A DNA stretch of 64,000 nt from Pollenia angustigena (Eukaryota; Arthropoda; Insecta; Diptera; Polleniidae). Below, piece after piece: positions 15,201 to 24,129 of the stretch. The translations under genes and the position numbers were made by a program. The stretch covers positions 110,073,802 through 110,137,801 of the forward strand of contig OV884058.1 in the NCBI GenBank assembly GCA_930367215.1, in the 5' to 3' direction. Position 1 is the first letter of the stretch, and each line of letters opens with the position of its first letter. The notes beneath the pieces were generated by a model. It did no database searches. It saw only the letters and a program-made list of their open reading frames with translations, and was not told the origin of the DNA.

Positions 15201-17799
15201 CCCACCAGTATGGATCACAGTCAAGGTGATCATTCGCAACACTCCACACAATCTGGTGCAGATACTCAAGGAAATCTAAACGAAAACAAACCCTCTACGG
15301 AAAAACCAGACGTGAAGCCACCTCTAATATTGGGAGATCCCCTCGGTGTTGCCGAATGTTTAGAAGAAGTCAATCCAACGGCTATAGTACTTTATGTAGT
15401 AGAACCTTTCACTTATGGTTCCGACTCACCAGAATTGGAAAGACTTGCATGCATTGCACTTCTGCGAATATATTCAGAACTATTAAAGTCTATACCAGAA
15501 TCGGTGAGATCTCATATCAATATTCAAATAATTTCTTTGGAGTCTATACTTGAGCTTGGACGTTCACGAAATCGCAAACGGTTTTCGGATGAAATTAAAT
15601 GTTTAGCTTTGAACATATTCTCGCAGTGCAAGCGACACATGGTACATGCGCAGGCGGTTAAAAGTCTTACCGGCTTTGGCACAGCTGCCAATGTGGAAGC
15701 CTTTCTCAAGACCAAAGACGACAAAAATCGTAGGCCGTATAAAATGTATACTCCACCCTATATACTCGCTCCCATGCATGAGAAAAACGATAAAACCGAT
15801 TTTTCTCGAGCAGCCTGGGGTGGCATGCGTGGCAATCCAAATGATCAAAAATACTCTGTTATGTATTGTAACTATTGCCTAAGCGAAGATCAAACTTGGC
15901 TTTTGGCCACCGTCACAGATGATCGCGGTGAAATGCTGGAAAAGGTGTGTATTAATATTGACGTACCAAATCGTACAAGACGTCGGCGAGCCCCAGCTCG
16001 CCGCATTGGCCTTAATAAGCTAATGGATTACATTTTGGGTCTTATATCACAGACCACTCAAACATGGCGTTTGGTGGTGGGTCGTATTGGACGAATTGGC
16101 CACAATGAACTTAAATCTTGGTCATATTTATTGGGAAAATCTAATTTACAAAAGGCCACAAAACAGCTTAAAGATATGTGCAAACAGTGCCATCTTATGT
16201 ATCCGCCAACGATACTGAGTGCTTGTTTGGTGACTTTAGAACCTGATGCAAAATTACGTGTTATGCCTGATCAATTTACGCCTGATGAACGTTTTTCTCA
16301 GATATCCATACAAAACCCACTATCAACACCACAGGATGTTACTTGTACTCATATATTAGTGTTTCCCACAAGTGCTGTATGTTTGGTAAGTTATTTTACT
16401 TTGTTCGTCATGCTTTAAGATTTTTTTAAATTAAAAATATTTTATCTTTTTAATTTTTTAGTCCTTTACACGTCAATTCCAAAATGAAACCCAGGTTGAT
16501 CTTGATGAAGACTTTATTAATTTCGGCAATGATGAAGATGAAAATGATGTTTTTAAAGATGCCGATCTAATGGATGATTTATTAGGACAATGGGATAATG
16601 GTGGAGGTACAGGTGAGTTTTGTTTACATTATATGCCCCTATTACGGCGTACAACTCAATTAAATTGAGTTCAAACTTAACAACTTAACTTAACAACTGG
16701 TAGTGATGAGTTGTAAATGCTTAATAGCTTTGTTAACCGCACTAACACAGGGTTGTAAACAGTAATACAAAACTGCAATATTTCAACTGAACTAGAGTTG
16801 CGTTGTAAATTACGGGGCAATAATTAAATATAAAATTTTAATTTATACCAATAAAACATATCTTTTGTTTGCATTTTTGATTGTATTATTGCTTCAGGCC
16901 GCGGCATGTCTAATCACAATAGTCCTGATCGAATAGAAGACAATAGAAGTTGGCAAAGTGTTGGTGGTAATAACTTCAATTCAACACAACATCAAGACAT
17001 TGAGGAGGTAAGTAAAATTTTCCCATAAAAAGCCAGTGATGGGCACAATCTAAATTTCTCTGCACGCGTTCGGCTTGTGTACGTACACTATAAAATTTAC
17101 TGCCTGTTAAATTATAATTTGTGTGATTGGTTTATAAAAGTTATTGCTAAGAACGAGCTTTGAAAAAATATGAAGTGTCAAAGTTTCCTTCGGAAATTCA
17201 CTTTCAGCTTAATTTGGATATATTTTTTTTTACCAAAAGTATCGGGGAAAACCATAATTTTTTATAAACATTTTACTAACGGCAAAAGCTTTTTAAACCC
17301 CCTTTTTAGAAAAAGATTTTTGAGAAAATCGACTTTAATATCATAAAAAAAACTGTTTGGTGTTTCCCTCATTTGGTTCATTTTTGATTTTTTTTCTCTT
17401 CCCAATTCCCTGCAGGTCGGCCAAATAAATCAACAGCCGCTCGCAGTTGGTTATATGGTTTCCACAGCTCCCACAGGTCGTATGCCTTCATGGTTTTGGT
17501 CAGCCTGTCCACATTTGGAAGATGTATGTCCGGTATTTTTGAAAACTGCACTACATATACATGTACCGAACATACAAACCACCGATGACATACTCAACTC
17601 AACAAATGCCCATTCGTCGGCAACAGACCATCCTCTGGACTCTATACTAACAGCCGATGTTTTACGTTATGTACTTGAAGGTTATAATGCCTTATCGTGG
17701 TTGGCATTAGACTCGAATACCCATGATCGATTATCATGTCTCCCCATAAATGTACAGACCCTAATGGATCTCTATTACTTGACAGCTGCAATTACTTAA
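3..17799 (+). CDS. skd: Mediator complex subunit 13 (skuld), partial at 5' end, 8 exons
   Basis: MED13 is the large subunit of the Mediator kinase (CDK8) module in the nucleus, where it links Cdk8, CycC and Med12 to core Mediator and controls RNA polymerase II transcription. Exons 3-228, 306-1083, 10089-10293, 10479-11164, 11630-16385, 16462-16612, 16898-17007 and 17416-17799 join to 7,296 nt, exactly 2,431 codons plus TAA, with all phases matching and GT-AG junctions. The first codons already lie inside the Med13 N-terminal domain, so the start is upstream of the window. The middle carries the conserved FPTPP motif and the C-terminal half the MID/PIWI-like Med13 domain. Drosophila Skd is about 2,600 residues, which fits a partial gene plus the optional cassette exon at 2443/2455-3135. 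Identity is from recognised conserved segments, not a search. Confidence 0.97.
306..1083 (+). CDS. skd: skd exon with end of Med13 N-terminal domain
   Basis: The acceptor is TTTAG at 301-305 and the donor GTAAGT at 1084; the exon enters in phase 1 and leaves in phase 2. It begins with GGHKMYHPS, which continues the previous exon's VEVIAG block as in MED13 homologues. A long Ser/Thr/Asn-rich linker follows, then the conserved WGFVDPTQKAPCICTK segment at the end. The linker is low complexity, as usual in dipteran Mediator subunits. Confidence 0.93.
1090..2440. other. skd intron, AT-rich, no feature seen
   Basis: This is very AT-rich intron sequence with short A and T runs and a TA/CATA microsatellite near 2320-2370. 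Only short open frames of unremarkable composition occur, and I see no gene or structured element. Confidence 0.6.
2443..3135 (+). CDS. skd: candidate in-frame cassette exon of skd
   Basis: An open frame covers this stretch and encodes Ser/Thr/Asn/His-rich low-complexity protein like the linkers of neighbouring skd exons. Two possible acceptors (AG at 2441-2442 or 2453-2454) and a donor GTTTGT at 3136 give 693 or 681 nt, both multiples of three, and both ends are phase 2 like the flanking exons. Inclusion or skipping would therefore both keep the skd frame, giving about 2,658 or 2,431 visible codons. The weak donor suggests regulated use. Expression is inferred; no transcript is available to me. 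Confidence 0.65.
3136..4177. other. skd intron, no feature seen
   Basis: AT-rich intron sequence without a supported gene or inverted repeat. Short open frames here have no recognisable content. Confidence 0.5.
4178..5091. mobile_element. TIR DNA element, copy B (right end lost)
   Basis: The left end reads CACCCCTATCGTGAATA and the following 0.9 kb matches the element at 32062-33700 closely. The match includes the shared blocks around the words CCTCGTAATTTGTTCAC and CAGGTCGATTGCCTGCGG. Copy A keeps the inverted right end, but here the match stops near 5091 before it. No transposase is visible, so it is a non-autonomous element. Confidence 0.7.
4620..4893. mobile_element. 274-bp MITE nested in TIR element copy B
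   Basis: The ends are inverted repeats starting GGCCCTAAATTTGTAAAA and it is flanked by TAA on both sides (4617-4619 and 4894-4896). Copy A of the host element carries an uninterrupted site at the matching place, which shows directly that this is an insertion with a 3-bp duplication. The 3-bp TWA target suggests a PIF/Harbinger-like origin, which is inference. Confidence 0.8.
5149..5240. repeat. short palindrome
   Basis: Two arms of about 33 bp, beginning with TATACATATCG and ending with the reverse complement CGATATGTATA, surround a 25-bp loop. It is a small foldback or the remains of a MITE. Confidence 0.5.
5510..7262 (+). mobile_element. DNA transposon with about 35-bp terminal inverted repeats
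   Basis: The ends are inverted repeats with the shared core AAGTTATTGTGTTCTATA preceded by ATATCGTCGTTC (left 5510-5551, right about 7229-7262). The word TTGTTCTATATG and close variants recur in both subterminal regions (near 5700, 5780, 6985 and 7035), as transposase-binding repeats often do. The interior holds the broken transposase-like gene at 5914-6803. The target duplication is not clear; ATAT may be part of it. It lies in the first skd intron in the same orientation as the host gene. Confidence 0.75.
5914..6803 (+). pseudogene. broken DDE-type transposase-like gene
   Basis: From ATG at 5914 the frame reads to a TAA at 6572, and similar protein continues downstream from 6576 to a stop near 6801, so the gene is interrupted. 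Visible motifs in order are CFDLQ (about 6120), LPKGLSSIYYYKRKL, WSDSC (about 6375), GHSQIQEVDTVH and AIDRHF. The spaced Asp residues of FDLQ, WSD and EVD are candidate catalytic residues of an RNase H fold. I recognise this pattern from uncharacterised insect and cnidarian repeat proteins (DUF7869-like), but the family name is recalled with limited certainty. The full-length family members are longer, so the N-terminus is probably lost as well. Confidence 0.6.
7263..8094. other. skd intron, no feature seen
   Basis: AT-rich intron sequence ending in a long T run near 8010-8030. No supported gene or paired repeat. Confidence 0.5.
8095..8945. repeat. dispersed repeat with about five degenerate tandem units
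   Basis: It opens with CTAGCTGACCCGGCAAACG, a sequence that starts a widespread insect repeat. Five degenerate units of roughly 85-120 bp follow, each carrying AAATTTTAAGAAAACCGG and a downstream GGGAGGGGGAGCTTTT block (8137-8650). After these come a non-repeated tail with AAAATCGGTCAAGCCGTTT and a TTATTTTTATATAAAG end. No coding sequence is visible. The class (Helitron-like or other) is uncertain. Confidence 0.6.
8936..9200. repeat. relic of a dispersed transposon
   Basis: The start GGGTGGTTAAATTTTAAGGG and the block ATCGGCCAAATGGTCGCCG (about 9092-9110) look like pieces of a DNA transposon found in flies, but no frame is intact and no matching end is seen. The assignment is weak. Confidence 0.3.
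9201..10088. other. skd intron, no feature seen
   Basis: AT-rich intron sequence with a TTA microsatellite around 9520-9540. It ends in the acceptor for the exon at 10089. Confidence 0.5.
10089..10293 (+). CDS. skd: skd exon, Ser/Pro/Gly-rich linker
   Basis: The acceptor is TTCACAG and the donor GTAAGT at 10294; it enters phase 2 and leaves phase 0. The 68 codons include SGQTPGHGTP and repeated Ser-Pro and Thr-Pro sites, candidate targets for proline-directed kinases. It accepts either the exon ending at 1083 or the cassette exon ending at 3135. Confidence 0.93.
10479..11164 (+). CDS. skd: skd exon, linker leading into conserved central motif
   Basis: The acceptor is TTGCAG and the donor GTAAGT at 11165; it runs from phase 0 to phase 2. 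It has Pro-rich and Gln/His-rich stretches, then an Asn-rich region. It ends with a conserved block containing YKPPKISVKDID and LYDYTVQDAW, which is completed by the next exon. Confidence 0.95.
11189..11354. mobile_element. palindromic MITE in skd intron
   Basis: The ends GGGTATTCACGTCACAAG and its reverse complement enclose 166 bp that pairs along most of its length, including the TTGTGGTTGTTG portion. TTATT occurs on both flanks, but on the left it is two bases away from the end, so the duplication is uncertain. It sits 24 nt downstream of the donor at 11165. Confidence 0.75.
11630..16385 (+). CDS. skd: skd main exon: central linker and MID/PIWI-like Med13 domain
   Basis: This 4,756-nt exon runs from an acceptor TTTTAG to a GTAAGT donor at 16386. 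It encodes the W-NHPVKRFKPNDISKQC block and an acidic region. Then come the conserved FPTPPSHEQ motif (12444-12470), DWSYVFRPP (from 12648), a Gln/His tract (about 12802-12893), and the NILL...FRDHNFDS and SDSGVYVPLP segments near 13480-13620. The CTCGFSAV and ACKAGLFYEDE block is near 13880-13940. The C-terminal Med13 domain ends with EPDAKLRVMPD and STPQDVTCTHILVFPTS. There are no internal stops. An internal GTAAGT at 13467 lies inside conserved coding sequence and is not treated as a donor. Confidence 0.96.
16462..16612 (+). CDS. skd: skd exon, acidic insert in C-terminal domain
   Basis: The acceptor is TTTTTTAG and the donor GTGAGT at 16613; it runs from phase 0 to phase 1. The 50 codons are rich in Asp and Glu (DLDEDFINF, DEDENDVF) and continue the C-terminal Med13 domain. 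Confidence 0.93.
16630..16822. mobile_element. MITE of the CCCCTATTACGG family in skd intron
   Basis: The left end is GCCCCTATTACGG and the right arm carries the reverse complement form of CCCGTAATTTACAACGC. Related pieces are at 19233-19400, near 24725-24755 and near 62188-62220, always with ACAACTCAA-like words. The exact boundaries are approximate. Confidence 0.55.
16898..17007 (+). CDS. skd: skd exon
   Basis: The acceptor is GCTTCAG and the donor GTAAGT at 17008; it runs from phase 1 to phase 0. It encodes a short Ser/Asn-rich linker ending in HQDIEE before the final conserved exon. Confidence 0.92.
17008..17415. other. skd last intron, no feature seen
   Basis: A 408-nt AT-rich intron with canonical ends (GTAAGT and CCCTGCAG). 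No structured element is seen. Confidence 0.7.
17416..17799 (+). CDS. skd: skd last coding exon, C-terminus of MED13
   Basis: It starts after CTGCAG and ends with TAA at 17797-17799. It encodes the highly conserved end of MED13: VGYMVSTA, then FWSACPHLEDVCPVFLK, LHIHVPN, a DHPLDS block, and LRYVLEGYNALSWL followed by RLSCLPI. These blocks are unmistakable and fix the gene identity. Confidence 0.97.
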   Translation, partial: VGQINQQPLAVGYMVSTAPTGRMPSWFWSACPHLEDVCPVFLKTALHIHVPNIQTTDDILNSTNAHSSATDHPLDSILTADVLRYVLEGYNALSWLALDSNTHDRLSCLPINVQTLMDLYYLTAAIT

Positions 17800-18311
17800 A
17801 AGTAAAAAAACTAAAAAAGAAAACAACAACTAATTAAAAAAATTCTATTAAAATTTGTATTTATATATGTTTTCTTCGATCTATTATGATTTAATTTTTT
17901 TTTTGTTACATACATATATTTTTTACACAGCAACACACACATCATGTGCATTACATTTATACAATGTTCTTGTTTATTTAAGATTATTTTTTTCGATCTA
18001 TCTAATGTTTTTAAATATTTTTTTTTTTTTTAATTTTTCCATTTCTGTGATATTCAGAAAAACTAATAATTGTTTGATTAAAAACTCTCTCCATACTACT
18101 CCCTAATACTCCCGATATTATTGATTTCGAAATTTTCATTCGTTTTTTAGTCAAAAAAGAAAAAATTAATATATTAAACACAAATAGTTATGTACATACA
18201 TTGAAATTAACATTTTTTACTCAAAACTTAAATTTATGCTTCCTTTAATTTTTCGGACTTCCAAACGAGGTTTGTTCAGTCAATTACATACCATAAATTT
18301 AACAACATTAA
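17800..18311 (+). other. probable skd 3' UTR
   Basis: AT-rich sequence directly after the stop codon. AATAAA-type words are frequent throughout this AT-rich DNA (one at about 18785), so the cleavage site cannot be chosen from sequence alone. Confidence 0.5.
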
Positions 18312-18583
18312 AGGCCAGAATTCACTATCCATCCTACACAATCGTACGATTCATTCACATGAAAATCTGAAAGAATTCTATTCAACATAAAAAATGTCTG
18401 CAAAATCTGTGGTTAATGTCACATTATTACACAAAAAAGATGATAATCATATGACTCAGCTTCTTTTCATAAACATTTGCAAGTCAAAAAATCTGTCATT
18501 CAATTTAATTTTTAAGTCACACTTTTATCATATTTTAGGAGCACACATCGTACGACTGAATAGGATAGTGAATCGCCGGCTTT
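18312..18583. mobile_element. MITE with GGCCAGAATTCACTATCC ends
   Basis: The left arm GGCCAGAATTCACTATCC plus a following ATCGTACGA word pairs with the right arm (reverse complement GCCGGCGATTCACTATCC) with a few mismatches. It lies just after skd and may be inside its 3' UTR. Confidence 0.65.
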
Positions 18584-18989
18584 GAAGTAGTAGTAGATTT
18601 GAATGAATATTTAGCTACATTGAAGAGAAATGATGTAGTTAACTGTTGACTTGTAAATCTTTTTTAATGTTTTCCAATTTCACTTCACTTTATTTTTTTT
18701 GCTCTTTTTTACATACATTTTAAAAATTTTTTGTTGCTTGTTAAAAATCTGTAAATTACTTATATACATACATACCTTGTTAAAATAAAATTAAACTAAT
18801 TACTGTACATGAAAATATATTTAATGAGAAAAACTTAACATATTAAGAAAATTTAACACAATAAGAAGATTTTTAAAGAGATTTAAGTATTTTCTACAAA
18901 ATATGATTTAAAGCTTAAATTTTTTTTTTTTTTTTTAATTCAATAGTAAAAAAAGGCGAAACAATTTCCTAGAGGGGTTTTATTTATAA
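18584..18989. other. no feature seen
   Basis: AT-rich spacer with a T run near 18920; possibly still skd 3' UTR. Confidence 0.4.
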
Positions 18990-19130
18990 TCAGCTTATTG
19001 TGGTTGTCGTTGTCGTATACGACTGTGTCGTTTTTTGTAATAGATTTAAGTAACACACAACCTGAGTTGTTTAATCTACTACAAAAAACGGCACAGTCAT
19101 TTATGGCAACGACAACCTAAATAAGGCTGA
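18990..19130. mobile_element. palindromic MITE, full copy
   Basis: The arms begin with CAGCTTATTGTGGTTGTCG and its near reverse complement at the right. The inner arms pair a TTTTTTGTAATAGATTAA-like stretch. A half copy with the same word order is at 24329-24405. Confidence 0.7.
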
Positions 19131-19232
19131 ATAATTAGGTTGATAATATTCAGTATACATTTTAAATTAAAAAAATAATGTGGTGGCTCGCAATGTTTGT
19201 TTTTTTTAATATAATTAGTAGGAAAATAAGAT

Positions 19233-19400
19233 TACTGTCCCTATTATGGTTTACAACTCAATTCTAGTTCAATTAAAATTTTTCAGTTTTATACTACTGT
19301 TTACAAACCTGCGTTAGTGCGGTTAACAAAAAAATCAAACATTATAACTTATCACAAGCAGTTGTCAAGTTACAACTCAACTAAGTTGCCTAGAACAGAA
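19233..19400. mobile_element. MITE relic of the CCCCTATTACGG family
   Basis: The order CCCTATTATGG, TTTACAACTCAA, GTTTACAAACCTGCGTTAG, GGTTAACAAA and GTTACAACTCAA is the inverse of the element at 16630-16822. The outermost right end is not found. Confidence 0.5.
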
Positions 19401-19978
19401 ACACATCAAATTCAGCCCATCAAACTTCATTTAAAAGTTTTTGTGATAATAAAAAAAATTGGATTTTTTTGTCGGAAAGTATTAAGGCGAATTCATACAG
19501 GTGACATTTTCAGTCATCTGTTTATTGTTTATTTCTTTGTGTGTATGCTGAATGTCAAGCTTTGTTTACATTTTGTGAATAAATTAGTTTAAATTTAAAA
19601 CTCAATAAAAACTAAATACTGGAAAAAAAACCTATTTAAATTTTATAAAACAATAAAAGTAAATATAAAAGGAATTAAAAATGTGTAAGGAATAAGTGGA
19701 ACTACAATAAATTTGCAATACAGAAAAAACTTTAAATTATAAAGCAGTGATGTTCATTGAAGCAAACAATTGTTTAGAAGCCCCACCCCTTTGTTTTTTA
19801 CGCTCATTAATTTAGTTGTTCGTCAGACAGCAACGAATGCACATGTACGGAATCTGTGTTGATCTCGTTTTCATTTAAAAATACAATAAATCTAATACAA
19901 TAATTGGTGTTTGATATAAAAAATGATATTTGAAAAGTGAAACAATAATATATATAATGAACTTAATAATTAAGAGTC
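19401..19978. other. no feature seen
   Basis: AT-rich intergenic sequence; short open frames carry no recognisable protein. Confidence 0.4.
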
Positions 19979-20595
19979 TTACCCATAGAAATAAACCGCA
20001 GTTAAGACGGGATTGCTTTGAGCAACTCTACCATAGCCTTGCTCATAAAACTCCGTTGTGCCAAAGGCTATGGATTGTTCCTTCTTCAACCTTTCAGCTA
20101 TGAGTGCCTTTTGCGCGTTGAGCTTGGATATAATACGAGCCCTGTCACTCGACCTATCTACGTATTCTGGTTGAGACTCAACTAATATTTTGAAGAGCTC
20201 GCTATCAAGGTTTACTCTTTGATTGCATTTTCCTGAGAATGTGCAACCACGGGATACCTGGCCCTTGCCCCCAGGGACAAAATCAGTCTGTGAGGCACTT
20301 GCTAGTTTGCAAACCCTTTCGAATTTAATTGGAGAGAATGTAGAAATTTCACTTCCCGATCCCCTTCCTATTAGTTGTTTTCCTATTTGTCTTCTTGTTT
20401 GGAAGGCATGTCCAGTCATCCACTCTAGCAGGCCAAGGTCTTCTTTCTGTATTCCCCAAACAGCGTGAAACATCATCTCTTTTTTGGGTGCGCACACTCA
20501 TCGAGGGCCCAGCTCTCATCTTAAACGTTGCATGTTCTGCTGCAAGCATCCAGAAGCGGTATGCACCGGCTCCGAAAAAATCCATGGTTAGAATC

Positions 20596-20805
20596 GGGTG
20601 CGTTCGGAAATGCATCACTGCGCTGCATCAGTGATTTCAAATTGTTATATATTTATCAGTGAAGTAAATGTAGACCAAAAATTTTTGAAATACTGCACAA
20701 AAATAATAGTCACACAATAAAAAAAAATTATAATTATTCTTTTATCGCCATTAAAAAAAGTTTGCTTTTCTGATGCAGCGCAGTGATGCATTTACGAATG
20801 TACCC
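20596..20805. mobile_element. 210-bp MITE inserted in the viral pseudogene
   Basis: The ends pair over about 35 bp (left core AAATGCATCACTGCGCTG) and it is flanked by ATC on both sides (20593-20595 and 20806-20808). The viral-like reading resumes on the far side, which supports a later insertion. Confidence 0.75.
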
Positions 20806-21519
20806 ATCCTCTCATTTTTTTTTTACCTCTCGAGAATAGTATTTGGACACGTCCCGGAGAAGAATTGGGTATATTGACTATATCTCCTGGCTACTACTAG
20901 CATCATGGCAAAGGGGAAGCTAGCCTTGTTAGTTGAGCGAGTTGTTCCAAAGAGTGCTATATCCCCTAGCAGTTTCAGGACTGAGTCATGCTCATCTCTG
21001 GATCCGGCAAGGAGATTCGCTATGCCAGCGGGGTCAGGAAATAATTTGAAAGCTTGAATAAAAGCCCTCTTCCAGGCACCTTGATACTCTGGGTTTGTTT
21101 GCTGTGCCAGATTTATTGCTATGGACATAGGACCTAAGGTCATCTTGGCCGATGATTGTAAAGTTGGGTTGAATGTATACCCGGATGTCAGGATGGAATG
21201 CTCAGGGCCCAAGCCAAAATGACGAATGCTTGTTACATAAATAAAGCCTTCTCTCTTTTTCAGAACAATCTCCTGTGTTCCCATTCGCACCTCGTTAAAT
21301 TTGGGCCTGTAAAGGTCAAATAGTGCTAATAATGACCCAAGTGTTCCAGTGGCATTTCTTCCCCTTTCTGAGGTTTCATATTTAAAACCATACAACCCTG
21401 CAATGGAAACTATGCGTTCCTTTATTCCACTCCAGTTTACCTCTTTTCCATTGCACCAAAACAGACTTGTAGCCTGTATTCTGGAAGCAGCAGAACCACT
21501 TCTGTTGGCCTCTTGCCTG

Positions 21520-21827
21520 GGGGCTTACCGCGTATTTCGATTCGAAAGAAATCATTTACGGATTCAAACAATTTGTACTGTGTATTACGATTTTCGTAAT
21601 ATTTGTTTCGAATAAACGGACGTTTTTCATACTTTATTGAAAACAAAAAATCACTTTCTTAAAAGCCACTCTCTATTACGAACAAAAATGGTTTATTAAA
21701 TTTCCCATTTTTTTGAAAAATACAACCTCTGTCATCGTTTCGAACGATTAAGAAAATCGTAATACACAGTACAAATTGTTCGAATCCGTTAATGATTTCT
21801 TTCGAATCGAAATACGCGGTAACCCCC
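21520..21827. mobile_element. 308-bp MITE with CTG target duplication, inserted in the viral pseudogene
   Basis: Long inverted repeats of about 70 bp begin GGGGCTTACCGCGTATTTC on the left and GGGGGTTACCGCGTATTTC on the right, with CTG at 21517-21519 and 21828-21830. Half copies of the same family are at 38050 and 42945. Deleting the element and one CTG reconnects an open frame of the viral-like gene. Confidence 0.85.
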
Positions 21828-22318
21828 CTGAGCTTTGTGTGGATGGCCCATAAATGTGATGTAAGATCCGCAATTGTATCGTTTCAAATACAGTGTGTAG
21901 AATTATTAATAAAATTTAAAAAATGTTTTAATTAACTGTTATAAAAGCATAAATTTAGAAGCTTTTAGTGGAGTTTGTTTTTTAAATATAATTCTTACTT
22001 TTAATTTATGGTAATATTGGAAAATTTCCAATTTTATTGTCAGAAAAATTACAACATTGTAAGCTCTGACCACCGCCTGTACGAAGCTTTATTATAAATG
22101 TTTTACAACCAATTTCTTTCCATAAAATTTGTGCGCTTAGTTTTGCGTATCTCTGTATTTTAAAATTCTCATAATACATATGCAAAACATTTTTGAACAC
22201 CCCTGTTCTAAAGCAATTTTGTATATTTTGTATACAAAAAAATTCCCTTTTTTATATTTTCAACAAATAATTTTGACATGCACTCTTACTTTTTACAAAA
22301 TACATAGTATTTAAAAAA

Positions 22319-22537
22319 AGGGGATAGCCAAGGTATGTTTACACAAGGTAGACTCATTTGGGACTGTAGACATGCTGCTCTATAAAAGGAACCGAGTTGT
22401 CAAAATTGTCTTGTACACATGTACAAATTTTGGCTCATATACACGAAATTTGACGTTTGGGTTCCAACTAGGGGTAATCAGCTGACAAACATATTGGCCA
22501 ACGAGTTTACCTTGTGTAAATATACCTTGGGATAGCT
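22319..22537. mobile_element. palindromic MITE
   Basis: The left arm CCAAGGTATGTTTACACAAG and the right arm CTTGTGTAAATATACCTTGG are reverse complements with one mismatch and are flanked by GGGATAG on both sides. The interior is not coding. Confidence 0.65.
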
Positions 22538-23030
22538 CTAGCATAACTTTATCGCATGATGCGGTCACCTTTATGAATTTGCCTTGGAAAATATTTAATT
22601 ATTTGTCATAAAATGTCAATAAAAAAAATTTGAAAATTTAATTTTCTACATACATACATATATTTTTATACAAAATGGACTATTTTAAATTAAATTTAAA
22701 TAAAACTTAACTTGTTAAAAGTATTATTACGATAAATTTCTGGAAACGCTCACAAAAAAAAGCAAGTTTGTTGTTAATTATAGAGCAATATAAATAAATG
22801 TAAACCATTTCCCCAAAAATGTGCCCATACCATGTACTCGGTAACTATATATTGTTTTCTGGTTCTTTTTTAGTTTGAGATGTAAACCAATTTTTTCAAG
22901 TTGACGCTTTAACGACATAATTATCCATATTAAAACTAGATATGAAACTGTTTGAAAAAAATGCGAGTGATGAGAATGTGTGCATTGGACACATTCATAA
23001 GACGTTACTGTTGCGCAACCGTTGAGTGTT
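22538..23030. other. no gene; outer inverted repeat word at 22994
   Basis: AT-rich sequence. TTCATAAGACGTT at about 22995 pairs with AACGTCTTATGAA near 23370, so the next MITE appears nested in an older palindrome. Confidence 0.4.
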
Positions 23031-23033
23031 TTA

Positions 23034-23357
23034 AGCTGGAGGTCCACACCACGCGTTACTCGCTTTTTCGCAGCATACGCAGCTGTCAAAAAAGTAGAAT
23101 CTGTGTAGTTAGACGTAGTAAGTTACATGCCCAAAAGCGTAGATGCCTTGAGGCGAAAAGTAGGTTTACTTTCTACTTTTGTATGCGTCACAAGCAGCGT
23201 TCGAACAAATCAGCTGATTTTGACAAATTAAATTTATTTTTACTTGTGCTACTGCTGCATAAAAAGCGTTGCATGTAACTTGAAACGTAGAACGCAAGTA
23301 AGGTTATAAAAGCATGCGCAGCGTTTAGGCGAAAATGCGTGGTATGGACCTCCAGCT
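23034..23357. mobile_element. 324-bp MITE with TTA target duplication
   Basis: The ends AGCTGGAGGTCCACACCACG and AGCTGGAGGTCCATACCACG are inverted, with TTA at 23031-23033 and 23358-23360. The 3-bp TWA target is typical of PIF/Harbinger relatives. Confidence 0.8.
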
Positions 23358-23960
23358 TTAGTATGAAAAAACGTCTTATGAAATTACCCATTATGTTAGT
23401 ATCAAATTACCCAACAAACCAAAACGATTTAGAAAGAACGTGTAACAAGCTTACTAACGTAAGCATTAAGCTTAGAAAAGTGCTGTGATAACTATTATAA
23501 AAGGCTAATTAAAAATTGCTTGATAATGAAAACTGATCCCTTGCGATAATATTACTTGTCTATAATATAATGTAAGCTAAGAAGTCTAATTATAGAATAG
23601 GCTTACAGAAAAATACTTTTCTAATCTATAATAAAATAATATTCTTATATGGCAAATTTACAAAAAGTGATTCACTTATATATTATTAAATTACTTTTTT
23701 TTTTTAAATTGTGCACGATTTAAAACACTTCAACTCTTCGAACAAAACACAAAGACTGAAAACTTTAACTTATAATACAAAATTTAGGCACGCGTTAAAT
23801 AACGGGATTTCATTCTCAAAAACACTTACAAAACTATAGCGAGAATAAGTCATTTGCAATCATATTTGTTGTCATGTTGTAGGCAATCTCTTATGATAAG
23901 CTTATTCTACAACTAATTGACATTTTGCTCTGTTTTGGTCTGTTGGGTAATATTCCCCAC

Positions 23961-24129
23961 ATTCCCAGCAAACACAATCTAAAGGTCTGAAAAAATAATA
24001 TCGCTTTTATTTGAATTTTGCTAAGAAATTCACAATTAGTTTTCTTTTTTGAGAATGCTATTATTTGAGATTTGGTACAATTTAATATCATTATTAATTT
24101 CACATCAAGCGTTATTGTTTGCTGGGAAT
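23961..24129. mobile_element. 169-bp MITE with ATTCCCAGCAAACA ends
   Basis: The left end ATTCCCAGCAAACACAAT and its right reverse complement (ATTCCCAGCAAACAATAA) bound an AT-rich interior. A similar CCCAGCAAACAC word occurs at about 48436 and a related CCCAACAAACACGAAG end at 58988. Confidence 0.7.

Larger units (their letters stand above)
19979..21905 (-). pseudogene. endogenous viral element: negative-strand RNA virus nucleoprotein-like
   Basis: Read on the - strand, three long open pieces (about 21905-21396, 21395-20823 and 20618-19979) encode a continuous-looking protein of several hundred residues. Its composition is quite unlike the surrounding DNA. It is broken by two MITE insertions (21520-21827 and 20596-20805) and by frame changes near 21440 and 20500. 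Recognisable stretches are LLGDIALFG followed by a Ser/Pro turn, FPFAMMLVVARRY, and a C-terminal NPVLTAVYFYG. The order of a Leu-rich helix before KASFP and an aromatic C-terminus reminds me of orthomyxovirus (quaranjavirus-like) nucleoprotein. The family is a guess; a viral nucleoprotein origin is more secure. No other viral genes or LTRs flank it, as expected for a captured RNA-virus copy. It is not functional as it stands. Confidence 0.55.

Noticed and set aside
18394..18585. Open frame just after skd
   Set aside because: It lies inside the MITE at 18312-18583 and has no recognisable protein features.
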